Under the pieces are notes generated by a model. That model did not search any database. It worked only from the letters and a program-made list of their open reading frames with translations, and was not told the origin of the DNA. A stretch of DNA of 64,000 nucleotides from Phytophthora colocasiae (taxonomy: Eukaryota; Oomycota; Peronosporomycetes; Peronosporales; Peronosporaceae), in NCBI GenBank assembly GCA_018806915.1, contig JAGKQI010000038.1:124001-188000 (forward strand), read 5' to 3'. Below, in pieces: positions 50,728 through 60,130 of this stretch. The position numbers and the translations under genes were made by a program. Positions within the stretch are counted from its first letter, which is position 1; every line of letters starts with the position of its first letter.

Positions 50728-51240
50728 TCAGAGACCTGATCCTAGGACTGAATTCGGTGAAGAACCGTGCACGCGCCTGTATAGCTCGATATAGTTGTTG
50801 TCTGAAGCTTCTTTAACTGCTTGTGCCATCAACTTTCGAGACGGGAGATCACGACCATTCCACGTGTAGTCGGGTTTCGACGTGGAAGTTTCTTCACATG
50901 CGTCAAATTTAGTTGACTTCGACTTGCTCTTGGGTGCTCTCTTGTTCACTACTAAAGACGCGAACTGTTTAACCTCGTTCACTTGTATCCGAAACCAAGT
51001 GTCTTTGAGATGGTGTTCACAAATGCTCTCCATCTTCTTGATTCTGTCTCCCAGTGATTCAACAAGCGCCTGGAGCTCCTCTGCAGTCGTTTCGAGATCT
51101 TGGATACTCGCTTTGATGTCCTCCGTTCTGGCAGGTAACTTGGTATCGTGAATAGCTGCAGGCTTACTTGATTCAGAGAGCTTCATGCCTTGGCGTTTAC
51201 CGTGCTTTTTAGGGTGGTTCAGCTGGGTCATGTTCGACAT
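50728..51240 (-). CDS. Small coiled-coil protein, family member 1
   Basis: The 170-residue product from MSNMTQ (51240) was chosen because the paralogues begin the same way; an upstream Met at 51354 would add an unrelated hydrophobic stretch. It shares three features with the neighbours: an N-terminal HPKKHGKRQ box, a central coiled coil (IKASIQDLETTAEELQALV) and a C-terminal Ala-rich helix ending in HGSSPNSV. The N-terminal box is basic and could bind nucleic acid or act as a nuclear signal, but this is a guess. No known domain is recognised. It is the most diverged member, outside the inverted duplication. Confidence 0.65.
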   Translation of the reverse strand: MSNMTQLNHPKKHGKRQGMKLSESSKPAAIHDTKLPARTEDIKASIQDLETTAEELQALVESLGDRIKKMESICEHHLKDTWFRIQVNEVKQFASLVVNKRAPKSKSKSTKFDACEETSTSKPDYTWNGRDLPSRKLMAQAVKEASDNNYIELYRRVHGSSPNSVLGSGL

Positions 51241-51762
51241 GGTGAATGCGTGGAGAACGAAGGGAATCAGGAAGTTTATCAAAACGAAGGAAATTGGGAA
51301 ATGATATTTGGCCCGAAACTTTGGAGCGTTGTCATGAAGCATCAACGCTAACAACCCATCAATCGCTCTTAAGATAATATCATCAGTGGAGTAAATAAAA
51401 AAGGAAAGATGAGTGAACCGATGACTACAAGGTTTTTTTTTCTGCCAAGAAATTCTATAAAACAGAGAAAGACATCACCTTCTCAGAGATACAGTATTAT
51501 ACTAGTACTACGTAGTAGCTATTATCCGACCAAGACACACACTTCGCGTTTTGAAAAAACGTTTTTCTTCCCACTCCGACAAAACGAACCAAGCGACTCC
51601 ACCAACATAAAGGATCCGATTCTTGGCAAGCTTCTTCATTTTATCTACCTATGAGTATGAATACATGTACATAAAAGTTCGGCGACCAAACTCTGAACAA
51701 AACAATTGCACTCACGACGCGGCAATTTTATATTTTTACGGATGTGGTGTTGGTCAGATGCT
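51241..51762. other. Intergenic stretch between coiled-coil genes 1 and 2
   Basis: No gene is present. AT-rich runs and the start of the inverted repeat arm (51772) lie here; the gene 2 stop codon is at 51763, just outside the visible arm homology. Confidence 0.4.
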
Positions 51763-52224
51763 TCATTCTAGGACTGAACGCGGAGACGAACCGTACAAGC
51801 GCCTAAATTGCTCGATGCAGTTTTCGTCCCCACCTTCTAGAATTACCTGCGCCGCCAACCTTGGGGGTGGGAGGTCACGACTCCCGCTTGTGTACTGGAG
51901 ACTACCCAGCTCTGATGTGGCAGCTTCCTCTCGCAAAAACCAATCGAACCAATCGCTCGATTCGTTCTTGGGTGTCGATTCTTTTCTCTTGGCTAATGAC
52001 GAGAGCTGGTATGCAGAAATTCGCTCCATCTCACTGATGCTTTCGCCCAGTGACTTGACAACCGCCTGTAGTTCCGCTGTAGACGTTTGGAGATCTTGGA
52101 TACTCGCTTTGATGACCTCCGGTAGTTTCGCATCTTGATTTGCAGGCGCATTGGACTGTGAGGACGCGGCCGCTTGGCGCTTCCCGTGTTTCTTAGTGTG
52201 TTTCGGCTGGGTCCTGTTCGACAT
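51763..52224 (-). CDS. Small coiled-coil protein, family member 2, left copy
   Basis: A 153-residue protein starting MSNRTQPKHTKKHGKRQ. A coiled coil follows (IKASIQDLQTSTAELQAVV, ISEMERISAYQLSSLA), then an acidic Trp-containing segment (SSDWFDWFLREE) and the family C-terminus (PPPRLAAQVILEGG, YGSSPRSVLE). It is 51 percent or so similar in layout to members 1 and 3 by eye. No known domain. It is divergent from member 3, with 186-228 bases between the starts. The inverted copy at 61733 has a different last segment because a Gypsy LTR inserted there. Confidence 0.7.
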   Translation of the reverse strand: MSNRTQPKHTKKHGKRQAAASSQSNAPANQDAKLPEVIKASIQDLQTSTAELQAVVKSLGESISEMERISAYQLSSLAKRKESTPKNESSDWFDWFLREEAATSELGSLQYTSGSRDLPPPRLAAQVILEGGDENCIEQFRRLYGSSPRSVLE

Positions 52225-52452
52225 GGCGAATCAGGAAGACGTTTGCTTAACGAAGGGAGTTGGGAAATGGCACACAGGCCGACAACTTTTAAGAGTTGTC
52301 ATGAAACATCTAAGGAGAATGAAAGAAATATCCATCCATCCATCCATCAATCATACCGAGATGCGTTGACAAAAGCTGTCGGGTCAAGTGTCAGTTCCTA
52401 ATTTCCTTCATTGAAAAGGTTCCTTCCTGATCCTTACGCATTCACCACGATC

Positions 52453-52866
52453 ATGGTCCAGCAAAAGCACCCCAAGAACCACGGTAAGCGCCAAGCAGCC
52501 ACGTTCTCAGGATCGCACACGCCTGCAACCACCCAAAGTGAAAAATTGCCCGTCGAATTGAAGAATCTCAAAGTGAGGGTCCGAGATCTCCAAACTACTG
52601 TGGCAAAGTTACAGACCAGTATCGCGTCCTTGGAATGCAGGATCAAGACGCTGCAGTTTGTTGATGAACGCTATCGCTCATTAATCAAGCTGAGGCTGAT
52701 TGAGGAATACATAATTACACGATTGAAACCAGTGAGGACCAAGAGCAATCTTGAATACCTTCCCACTCCAGAAGAGGCCGCACAAGTCGTTCTAGATGCC
52801 GAGGATGATCACTTCATCGGGATGTTCGAGATCTTGTATGGTTCGTCTCCTCAATTGTACGTCTGA
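52453..52866 (+). CDS. Small coiled-coil protein, family member 3, left copy
   Basis: A 137-residue protein from MVQQKHPKNHGKRQAA. That start lines up with the basic box of the other members; an upstream in-frame Met at 52411 is less likely. The coiled coil spans about residues 35-75 (LKVRVRDLQTTVAKLQTSI), and the C-terminal part reads PTPEEAAQVVLDAEDDHF and YGSSPQLYV. The inverted copy at 61095-61508 differs at very few residues (for example LKNLK here, LENLK there). Function unknown. Confidence 0.7.
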   Translation: MVQQKHPKNHGKRQAATFSGSHTPATTQSEKLPVELKNLKVRVRDLQTTVAKLQTSIASLECRIKTLQFVDERYRSLIKLRLIEEYIITRLKPVRTKSNLEYLPTPEEAAQVVLDAEDDHFIGMFEILYGSSPQLYV

Positions 52867-53292
52867 TCAACACTCAACACTATGCTGCCTAGCAAGATAA
52901 CAAGAAACTTAGTTTCATACGTAGTATTCAACAGTTGAAAAAAAAAAAGAAAATCGTGAGGATCTCATCTTCCACTCTTCAATTCTTCTCTAGATTTAAC
53001 TTAGTTAAATAGACTAAAGAGAGAGAACTAAACAAATGGCAATGTTTGTCTCGACGACGAACTCGTCACTCGTCCATGAAGTGCAGCGCCGCTTCGAAAG
53101 CTTCGGTCCCCCACTTTATAATTCAGCTTCAAGTCTGATACCCTGTGTTTTGTAGGGATGCAGATCAAATTGGTTCTCCATTTGTCTTACAACGTCCAAT
53201 CTTTTTGTTGTTATCTTACGCTACACTTCGTTGCGGGCTACACTGTTATTCACCCGTCGACTACTTTTGTCACTGGTTCCAAGGTACTTACT
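52867..53292. other. Convergent 3' region, left arm
   Basis: It lies between the ends of coiled-coil gene 3 and the Gly/Tyr-rich gene. A run of A near 52938 and a TTAACTTAGTTAA palindrome near 52998 are visible. The mirror copy is 60669-61094. No gene. Confidence 0.5.
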
Positions 53293-54078
53293 TCACTTGC
53301 CCTTCGACTTCTTCTCGGCGTCCGACTTGTGCTCCTTCTTCGTTGACGTGGCGTCCTCCTTGTTAGCCGACTTCGACTTGGCAGCTTCCTCTGTTAATTT
53401 CACCTCGTCACCAGAGGCACCTTCCGATGGGGCTGACTCGTAGTTGAAGCCACCGTAGGAAGGGTAACCATAACTGTAGTCGTTGCCATAGCCCGGGTAG
53501 ATCGGGTAACTTGGGTAGGCGTAGCTGTAGGACGAGTAGTAATCCGGGTAGTATCCGTAGCCATAGCCATTACCGCTTCCATAGCCGTAGCCGAAGTCAC
53601 TACCATAACCGTAGCCACCACCGTACGACGAGTAGTAGTCGGGGTAGTAGTAGTCGCCCTTCTTGCCGTAGCTGTAATAGTCTTTGTTGTGGCCGTAGTC
53701 GTCGCAGTCTCCGCCGTAGCTCTTATAGCCATGACTGTAGCCGCCGCCACCATATTTATTGTAGTCATGGTCATTGCGGTCGTAGCCATAGCCCTTGTGC
53801 TCATAGCCGTAGACGTCGTGTTTGTAGTCGTCTTTGCCGTAGTTGTAGCCGTAGTCGGAGGACTCCTTGTCCTCGTCCTTGTCTTCTAGACGGCGACGGT
53901 AGTGGTCGTGATCGTGTTGATGGTGCCTCTTTTTGTGGTCGTGGTCGTGGTCGTGCTTGTGGTGGTCGTGGTGGTGTCCGTAGTCGTCATATGAGCCGAG
54001 TTGGCGGGCGTCAGTCGGTTGGAGGGCGGAGACGGCGACCAACAGGTTGAGCACGACGAGGAGCTTGGAAGACTGCAT
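53293..54078 (-). CDS. Secreted His-rich and Gly/Tyr-rich repeat protein
   Basis: A 261-residue protein with a clean signal peptide (MQSSKLLVVLNLLVAVSA). A histidine- and aspartate-dense stretch follows (about residues 34-60, HDHDHDHKKRHH pattern), then an RRRLEDKDED segment. A long Tyr/Gly-rich domain comes next (about 75-215: GYGY, YYPDYYSSY and YKSYGG repeats), and the C-terminus is Lys- and Ser-rich and charged. The composition suggests an extracellular structural or adhesive protein that may bind metal through the His cluster. Tyr-rich secreted proteins can be cross-linked into cell walls. Both roles are inferred from composition only. A perfect oomycete initiator lies 48 bases before the ATG. 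The inverted copy is broken by a transposon. Confidence 0.8.
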   Translation of the reverse strand: MQSSKLLVVLNLLVAVSALQPTDARQLGSYDDYGHHHDHHKHDHDHDHKKRHHQHDHDHYRRRLEDKDEDKESSDYGYNYGKDDYKHDVYGYEHKGYGYDRNDHDYNKYGGGGYSHGYKSYGGDCDDYGHNKDYYSYGKKGDYYYPDYYSSYGGGYGYGSDFGYGYGSGNGYGYGYYPDYYSSYSYAYPSYPIYPGYGNDYSYGYPSYGGFNYESAPSEGASGDEVKLTEEAAKSKSANKEDATSTKKEHKSDAEKKSKGK

Positions 54079-54125
54079 CGATGGGTCGTGGTTCTTTGTT
54101 TGTAGTTGAGTGTCGGAGAGAACGC

Positions 54126-54139
54126 AAAATGCGAAGTGA
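54126..54139 (-). promoter_or_regulatory. Oomycete initiator of the Gly/Tyr-rich gene
   Basis: On the minus strand TCACTTCGCATTTT is an exact match to TCAYTYYNCAWTTT, 48 bases upstream of the ATG at 54078. Confidence 0.7.
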
Positions 54140-54214
54140 GAGTGCAGGAGTGTTCGCTTTATTCGGCAGCGGCGAGGTCAGCAAGAGACTACGTAGATGG
54201 TTACTGAGAACTCC

Positions 54215-54316
54215 ATTTCGTTCGCATCCGGTGAATGGGAATAAATGTCCATCGAAAGAAGAATTATAAGCGAAGTAATTATTATCCGGGTCAGCAAGAG
54301 ACTACGTGACATTGAC
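54215..54316. other. Spacer of the inverted repeat, with a copied 19-bp tract
   Basis: The 102-bp asymmetric spacer contains GGTCAGCAAGAGACTACGT (54289-54307), a direct copy of 54176-54194 in the left arm. Such a copied tract at an inverted-repeat centre is typical of template switching during replication. Confidence 0.8.
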
Positions 54317-54391
54317 GGGGTTCTCAGTAACCATCTACGTAGTCTCTTGCTGACCTCGCCGCTGCCGAATAAAGCGAACACTCCTGCACTC

Positions 54392-54405
54392 TCACTTCGC
54401 ATTTT
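54392..54405 (+). promoter_or_regulatory. Oomycete initiator, right-arm copy
   Basis: TCACTTCGCATTTT, identical to the left-arm copy, 48 bases upstream of the ATG at 54453. It would drive only a truncated product. Confidence 0.65.
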
Positions 54406-55180
54406 GCGTTCTCTCCGACACTCAACTACAAACAAAGAACCACGACCCATCGATGCAGTCTTCCAAGCTCCTCGTCGTGCTCAACCTGTTGGTCGCCGTC
54501 TCCGCCCTCCAACCGACTGACGCCCGCCAACTCGGCTCATATAACAACTACGGACGCCACCACGACCACCACAAGCACGACCACGACCACGACCACAAAA
54601 AGAGGCACCATCAACACGATCACGACCACTACCGTCGCCGTCTAGAAGACAAGGACGAGGACAAGGAGTCCTCCGACTACGGCTACAACTACGGCAAAGA
54701 CGACTACAAACACGACGTCTACGGCTATGAGCACAAGGGCTATGGCTACGACCGCAATGACCATGACTACAATAAATATGGTGGCGGCGGCTACAGTCAT
54801 GGCTATAAGAGCTACGGCGGAGACTGCGACGACTACGGCCACAACAAAGACTATTACAGCTACGGCAAGAAGGGCGACTACTACTACCCCGACTACTACT
54901 CTTCGTACGGTGGTGGCTACGGTTATGGTAGTGACTTCGGCTACGGCTATGGGCCTGTTCTGCAGATCAGCCTTAGAGCATCTCCAGCGGCAGGTCTTAA
55001 AGACGGTTTTATCTTAAAAGTAGCGCGATTAAGACTCGGCCAAGTCTTAAAGCCCCCAGCGGCAAGTCCTATCCCAGGTTTTAACTTCACGAGGTCTTAA
55101 CGGATGAGACTTGGGTCTCAAATTAAGACTCGAGTTTTAACGAAGGATGGCTTCAAAGTCGAATCGTCGCCAGAAGGATC

Positions 55181-55773
55181 ATGGGGAAGGGCTCGGTGTG
55201 GAGCGAGTTTGAAACTGTGGAGCTGTGTGCTGCGTGGCTGGCAACTTCAGAAGACCCAATACGAGGAGCAGGACAGAAGAAGGCAACGTTCTTTGAGCGT
55301 GTTTACGAGCAGTGGTGCAAAAATGTTGGCTCAGAAGTGGATCAGCGCTCGGAAAAAGCCATTGTAGGCCGATGGAAGAAGATGCAGCCGGACGTGACAA
55401 AGTTCGAGGGATTTTCCTGAAGCTAAAGAGCCAAGAGCGTTCGGGTTGGAGTGAGCAGATGTACGTTGAAAACGCGGCGAAGATCTTTCAAGAGCGCGCG
55501 AAACAACCCTTTGAGTACCTTGCGGCTTGGAAGGAGCTGCGCGATAAGCCAAAATGGACTAGGAAAACGAATACGACTATCAACAAGCGCAAGTCAGCTG
55601 AGCCTGGCTCATTGGCTCGGCCTGAAGGTCAAAAAGCTGCTAAGAAGAGAGTGAAAACCGTGGATGACTGCATTTCGCGGCCCTTACAGAGCTCATTCGA
55701 CAACGATAACAGTCCAAATACATCGGCGCCGGTCAACGCTGTTGAAGACAGTTTAGAAACGGCTTTGGTTTAG
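55181..55773 (+). pseudogene. Inner Harbinger SANT/Myb-like DNA-binding protein, frameshifted
   Basis: The first frame (55181-55420) reads GSVWSEFETVELCAAWLATS and IVGRWKKMQPDVTKFEG, a trihelix or SANT-like region with the spaced Trp residues. It then runs out of frame by one base near 55410. The second frame continues with IFLKLKSQERSGWSEQ, KQPFEYLAAWKELRDKPKW and a basic tail. In Harbinger elements such a protein binds the transposon ends and helps import the transposase. The single-base loss probably inactivates it. Confidence 0.7.
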
Positions 55774-55808
55774 CTCACTTACTCTACATCAGCAATCGTG
55801 AGAGCTTG

Positions 55809-57184
55809 TTAGCCGCTGTCGCCGAACATTTGCCAGATATGTTCAATCAGATCGTTTTTTAACGCGAAATGTGAGTTTTCATCTTCTATTGCTAGCAGCT
55901 CTTGTATGATGTTCGTAACCGGGCAACGCTCGTGAGGTGTTGGTGGTGCTGGGCTCACCCATCCATCTTCGTACAAGTAATTGTTGTTCAATGTACTATC
56001 GCCAATTTCATCTTCAATGATCATATTATGGAGAATAATACAGGTCATTATGACTGATCCCATTGCATTTACACTCCACAACTTGCACGGGACAGCTAGA
56101 ATACGAAAGCGCTGCTGCAATACCCCAAACGCACGCTCGATATCCTTTCTAACTGCTTCGTGTACAGTTTTAAATGTTTTGCGCTTACGGTTGTTCGGGT
56201 TAACAATGCTTTGCTGGAAAATCTCCCATGAGGGGTAAATTCCATCCGTTAGGTAGTACGCCCGCTCATATGTCGCCCCATTGACGTTGAAATGTACAAT
56301 CGGTGCAGCACTGTTCACCAAGTTATCCAATAAAGGAGAACGTTCCAGCACGTTCAAGTCGTTGTTTGACCCTGGTGTCCCGAAAAGGCATGCCATATCC
56401 AGAGAGTCTGGGATGCCACGGCCTCAAGGATCACTGTTTTGATTTTTCCTTGCCTTTGAATGCGCCGGCCCACGCAATCGGGCAGTTTTTCCAAGACCAG
56501 TGCATGCAATCTAGACTTCCTATCATTCCGGGAACCCCGTGCAGCATTTTCCGCTAGCAGCATCTCCAAATCAAATTGTGTCGGTTGTCGAAGATATTCA
56601 GGTCCGAAAATGCGCATGATAGCGCTGCAAAAGTAACGCATAGTTTCCATTACCGTAGATTCGCCGATGCGTATTAATTCGTCGAGTTGATCGGCGCATG
56701 CACCGTACGCAAGCATGCGTAGTGCGCAAGTCACTTTTTGCTCAGGAAGAAAGCCTAGGAGACCAGTAGCATCCGCACGTTGTGTGAAATAGTTGCTCTC
56801 GCTGTCTTCCACGAGAGCGACAACAATTCGCTCGAAGAGGCAGCGTCGCATCCTAAACCTGCGGCGGAAATCACCTGCATGAACGCAGCAGATTAGTTCT
56901 GTCCATTATACCGAAAAGCATGGTTTCGTACGTGCATCGTAAGTCGGATTCTCACCGAAGTAGTCTGCCATCAACTCTTTCCCCCATTTGGCTCGTTGTC
57001 GCTCCTTGGCCGCGCGCTTTCCCGGCACTGATCCACCGTGCTTGCGCTTGGTGCATCCATGTATCGTCGGCAAGATAATTAACCGAAAGTATTCGTCATC
57101 TGAGTCGTCTTCACCCTCCAGTGCCCCTGCCATCCACGGTGAGGATGCCATTCGTTTGGTCTTGGCCGCTCGCGAAACGGGCAA
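55809..57184 (-). pseudogene. Inner Harbinger DDE transposase, intron plus frameshifts
   Basis: Exon 1 (57184-56932) ends GENPTYDA. A 57-nt GT-AG intron (56875-56931) joins it to DFRRRFRMRRCLFERI with perfect phase. The N-terminal helical region follows (LRMLAYGACADQLDELIRIG). The first catalytic Asp region, SLDCMHW, is readable near 56505 but in a shifted frame. The second region, FGTPGSNNDLNVLERSPL, needs one missing T near 56385. The third Glu is in IERAFGVLQQRF. At least two small deletions break it. The nuclease is inferred dead, although all three motif regions survive. Confidence 0.8.
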
Positions 57185-57593
57185 CAGGTTGAAATAGGAC
57201 TTTTGGTTAAGACTCCCCGCTGGAAAAAAAATCCACGTGTCAGGTCTTATTTAAAACTGGGGTCTTAATGCTAGCCAAAGGTCGCCGTTGAGACCTCGTA
57301 TAAGACTTGCCGCTGGAGGTGCTCTTATCAATAAGGCTGATGGCAAAATAATCACAAGCAGAACCGTTTGGCTGATTTTTGGATAATCTGTTTCTGCTGC
57401 AGAACACGTCTAGCGGACGATCAGCTGTAATCTAAAGCGCACTGCCAGGTGTTATAGTGCGCATCACATAAAATCAAAGCAGTATATTCAATTATGAAGT
57501 TGGCTACCAGACAACAAAAGCGTTACGCTGTGCTTGCCAAGATGCCTTAGGCCATGGACTTGTAAAGATGGTGTACATCTTCAACGACAGCTC

Positions 57594-58622
57594 TCACGAG
57601 TCAGGGGCATTTACTTCGGATGGCGTATCCTCGTCTTCTTCAGTGAAGTACTCTCGAACCAGGAAGGCTCGGCCTTCATCATCCAATCCGCAAAACACGG
57701 TGGCAACTTCTTCCCTGGTTGCTAGCACCCGACAGAAGTGCACCCGGTCTTCGGTATCAAGCACAGAGCCAAACTGGCTAATAAACTTTTTGATGGCAGT
57801 GTCAGCTCGCGTGAGCTGGTGCACTTGGGCTCGCCCCTGTCGGGCAAGACTGGATTCCGCGAGATCTTCATGGGCCTTTGCAATTCGGGTAAGGGCCGAG
57901 CCGATTAGGTCACCCGTTGATCGCCGTCTTGTTGGGGTATCTTCGTTTGTCGCGACTGGTCCAACGTTTGCTGCTCTAGACGACCCGCTAATTTCACGAA
58001 GAGGTTGTTCTTGAAGCCCACGAGTAGCTGTTGTTGGGGAATCGGGGGTGATCAATCCCTCTTGGTCATAACCATCCTGGTCCCCCGGATTTGCGGGAAA
58101 CTCCACTGGCTGGAGGATGTCCTCTGCTTGATGTGGACCTGCGCTCTGAGGTGTCGCCTGAGGCCGCCGTTCGTGGGCTGCATGATTGCCGGTGGCAACA
58201 CAGTTGAGGAAAACTTCGTCCAGCTCCTTGTACATGAACAAAGGCTCAAAGCGAAATTCTCTTGCTTCTGGGTGACTAGCGATATATCGATCCCAAACAT
58301 CCGTAGCCGCAGTCGGCATAGCAGCAGCTTCATCCCAGCCGAATCCACTGTTTGTCTTCAGACGAGTGAAAATCTTGTATTTCCTCTTCAAGTCTGCAAG
58401 CTTGTTCTGGAGCTGCTTTTTGCTGGCGGATTTGGTCTGATTTCTGTTGAAGATAGTTGAAATCTTCGTCCACGTAGCCTTCTTGAAGTTGCCATCGTAC
58501 GAGGTGCCGAGTTGGATAACAACGTCTCGTAGGATTAAAATGAAGCGAGCAACCTCTTGCTGCGTCCACGAAAATGAAGACATTTGTGCTGTCTTCGAAA
58601 AAGAGAAATGAGTGAGTTCCAT
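57594..58622 (-). CDS. Outer Harbinger SANT/Myb-like accessory protein
   Basis: A 342-residue frame; a start at MSSFSWTQQEVARF (58583) is likely because the domain begins there. A Myb/SANT-like domain with Trp spacing spans about residues 15-110 (FSWTQQEVARF, ATWTKISTIFN, LQNKLADLKRKYKIF). A Pro-, Gln- and Thr-rich middle follows, then a helical C-terminus that contains LIGSALTRIAKAHEDLAESS. It is divergent from the transposase with a shared upstream region of about 210 bases. In this family the Myb-like protein binds subterminal repeats and assists the transposase. The reading frame appears intact. Confidence 0.75.
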   Translation of the reverse strand: MELTHFSFSKTAQMSSFSWTQQEVARFILILRDVVIQLGTSYDGNFKKATWTKISTIFNRNQTKSASKKQLQNKLADLKRKYKIFTRLKTNSGFGWDEAAAMPTAATDVWDRYIASHPEAREFRFEPLFMYKELDEVFLNCVATGNHAAHERRPQATPQSAGPHQAEDILQPVEFPANPGDQDGYDQEGLITPDSPTTATRGLQEQPLREISGSSRAANVGPVATNEDTPTRRRSTGDLIGSALTRIAKAHEDLAESSLARQGRAQVHQLTRADTAIKKFISQFGSVLDTEDRVHFCRVLATREEVATVFCGLDDEGRAFLVREYFTEEDEDTPSEVNAPDS

Positions 58623-58831
58623 GCAGTCACTTCACCTGGCTAGCGCTTGCGGTATAGCTCGCCACAAATGAAATCCACAATTGAAGGCTTCTACAGATGT
58701 GTTTCTAATGGTACAGTTGACAATGCTTGAATGGCCAGCGACAAGTTAGTTGGTTTCATCTGGTGATTGCAGTTTTGTCTCTAAAAACTAAACATGTAGC
58801 AACATTTTCTGTTTCCCTTGGGTTTATACCC

Positions 58832-60130
58832 ATGGGTGATTTGGCTAGTCATGATCAAGGATATTGGAGTGATAGAAGCGACGGTGGGGTGCAGTACGGT
58901 GGCCAAGTGATAGGCTTCTTACCTATCCTTCACGACTACTTGCTAGCGTACTATGCGAAGCAACCGTGCCGGACTTCGGTATTGTCCGGCGCTGAGTACT
59001 ACAAGGAGCTACTCGAAGGGCATCCTCTTCGTTTCTACGAAATCGCGCGAATGGAGCAAAACACCTTCAAGATTCTTCTTCAAACGCTGGATCGTACAGG
59101 ATGCATCTCAGTCACACCTAAAATCTGCAGCGGGGAGAAACTTCTGATTTTTTTGTTCGTGTTGACGGGCAAAACGAACCGGGACGCGCAAGAGCGATTT
59201 CAACACGGACCAGGGCTTATAACAAAGACGGTTCGAGAGGTAATTGCTGCCGTTAAGACGATATATCACGATTTCATCGTGCCTCCGGCGCCTTCAACAC
59301 CGTCAAGAGTTCGAGACGAGCGGAAGTTTTTTCCCTACTTCAAAAACTGCATCGGAGCTCTGGATGGTACTCATATTCCTGCAGTGCCGCCGGCAAAAGT
59401 GGCGGCCCGATTCAGAAATCGAAAGGGGTTTTGCTCTCAGAATGTTCTGGGCGCTTGTGACTTTGAGATGAAGTTTGTATACTTGCTACCAGGTTGGGAA
59501 GGATCTGCTCATGACGGCCGTGTGTTGAAGGATGCCATTAAAAACAGCTTCACCATTCCAAAAGGTACTTGTGAAGTATCCTTGTATACTTGAGCTGGCG
59601 AACGAGAGCAGCTAACGAATGTTTTTTTGTCGTTGTTAACAGGAAAATATTATCTAGGTGATGCTGGATATGCTCTAAACAGCTACACGTTGACTCCGTA
59701 CCGCGGCACTCGATATCATCTGAAAGAGTTCGGCGAAGGAACACTGAGACCACAAAACAAAGAAGAGCTATTCAACTTGCGCCATTCATCACTCCGAAAT
59801 GTCATTGAGAGGACGTACGGCTTGATAAAAAACAAGTTTCCTATCTTGTCGAGGATGACATCATACTCTATGGACGAACAAGTGGGTCTCGTCCAAGCAG
59901 CATTCGTCATCCACAACTTCATTCGCATGCATCGGGACGGTTATGCAGATTCGGAGCTGCCAAGCGAAGACTACATTGACAACCTTCCTGCATCTACAAC
60001 CATACCAGCAGCCAGCAATCATGAGCCTGATAGTGAGACGATGGCGACCTATCGAGACAAAATCGCGGAAGACATAAAGCGAGACTACTTGATGGAGTTG
60101 GCGGAGCGCCACCGTGAGGTAGTTATCTAG
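58832..60130 (+). CDS. Outer Harbinger DDE transposase, two exons, intact
   Basis: Spliced product of 406 residues: exon 1 58832-59564, 78-nt intron 59565-59642 (GTACTT to AACAG), exon 2 59643-60130. The junction restores FTIPKGKYYLGDAGYA. DDE_Tnp_4 catalytic residues: Asp in CIGALDGTHI, Asp in LGDAGYA (with GWEGSAHDGRVL just before), Glu in LRNVIERTYGLIK. The N-terminal part is helical, with GHPLRFYEIARMEQNTFKIL. The start at 58832 (MGDLASHD) is chosen as the first ATG of the frame; upstream codons lack one. It cuts and reinserts the element at TWA-like sites. No stop or frameshift was seen, so this copy may be functional. Confidence 0.85.

Larger units (their letters stand above)
51772..54214 (+). 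repeat. Left arm of a 2.44-kb inverted repeat
   Basis: It pairs with 54317-62185 once the 5427-bp Harbinger insertion in the right arm is removed. It carries coiled-coil genes 2 and 3 and the Gly/Tyr-rich gene. Arms are near-identical, with a few substitutions and small indels (for example four versus three ATCC repeats near 52330, and a longer T run on the right). The outer border is set by the LTR in the right arm, so the true duplication may be longer. Confidence 0.95.
54976..57324. mobile_element. Inner PIF/Harbinger element nested in the outer one
   Basis: Inverted ends GAGCATCTCCAGCGGCAGGT and its counterpart differ at two positions. TTA is duplicated on both sides (54973-54975 and 57325-57327). 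The element is 2349 bp long, inserted only 25 bp inside the outer element. Both genes carry frame lesions. GTCTTAA or its complement recurs about five times in the left 150 bp and at least twice in the right 130 bp. Confidence 0.9.

Noticed and set aside
54003..54008. RXLR-like effector motif in the Gly/Tyr-rich protein (RQLG at residues 25-28)
   Set aside because: The position after the signal peptide is suggestive, but the last residue is Gly and no proper EER follows. A chance match is likely.
53511..54050. Ser/Arg-rich ORF antisense to the Gly/Tyr-rich gene
   Set aside because: It is a shadow of Tyr, Gly and His codons read on the other strand. The same applies to the Val/Ala-rich ORFs at 53689-53889 and 54642-54842.
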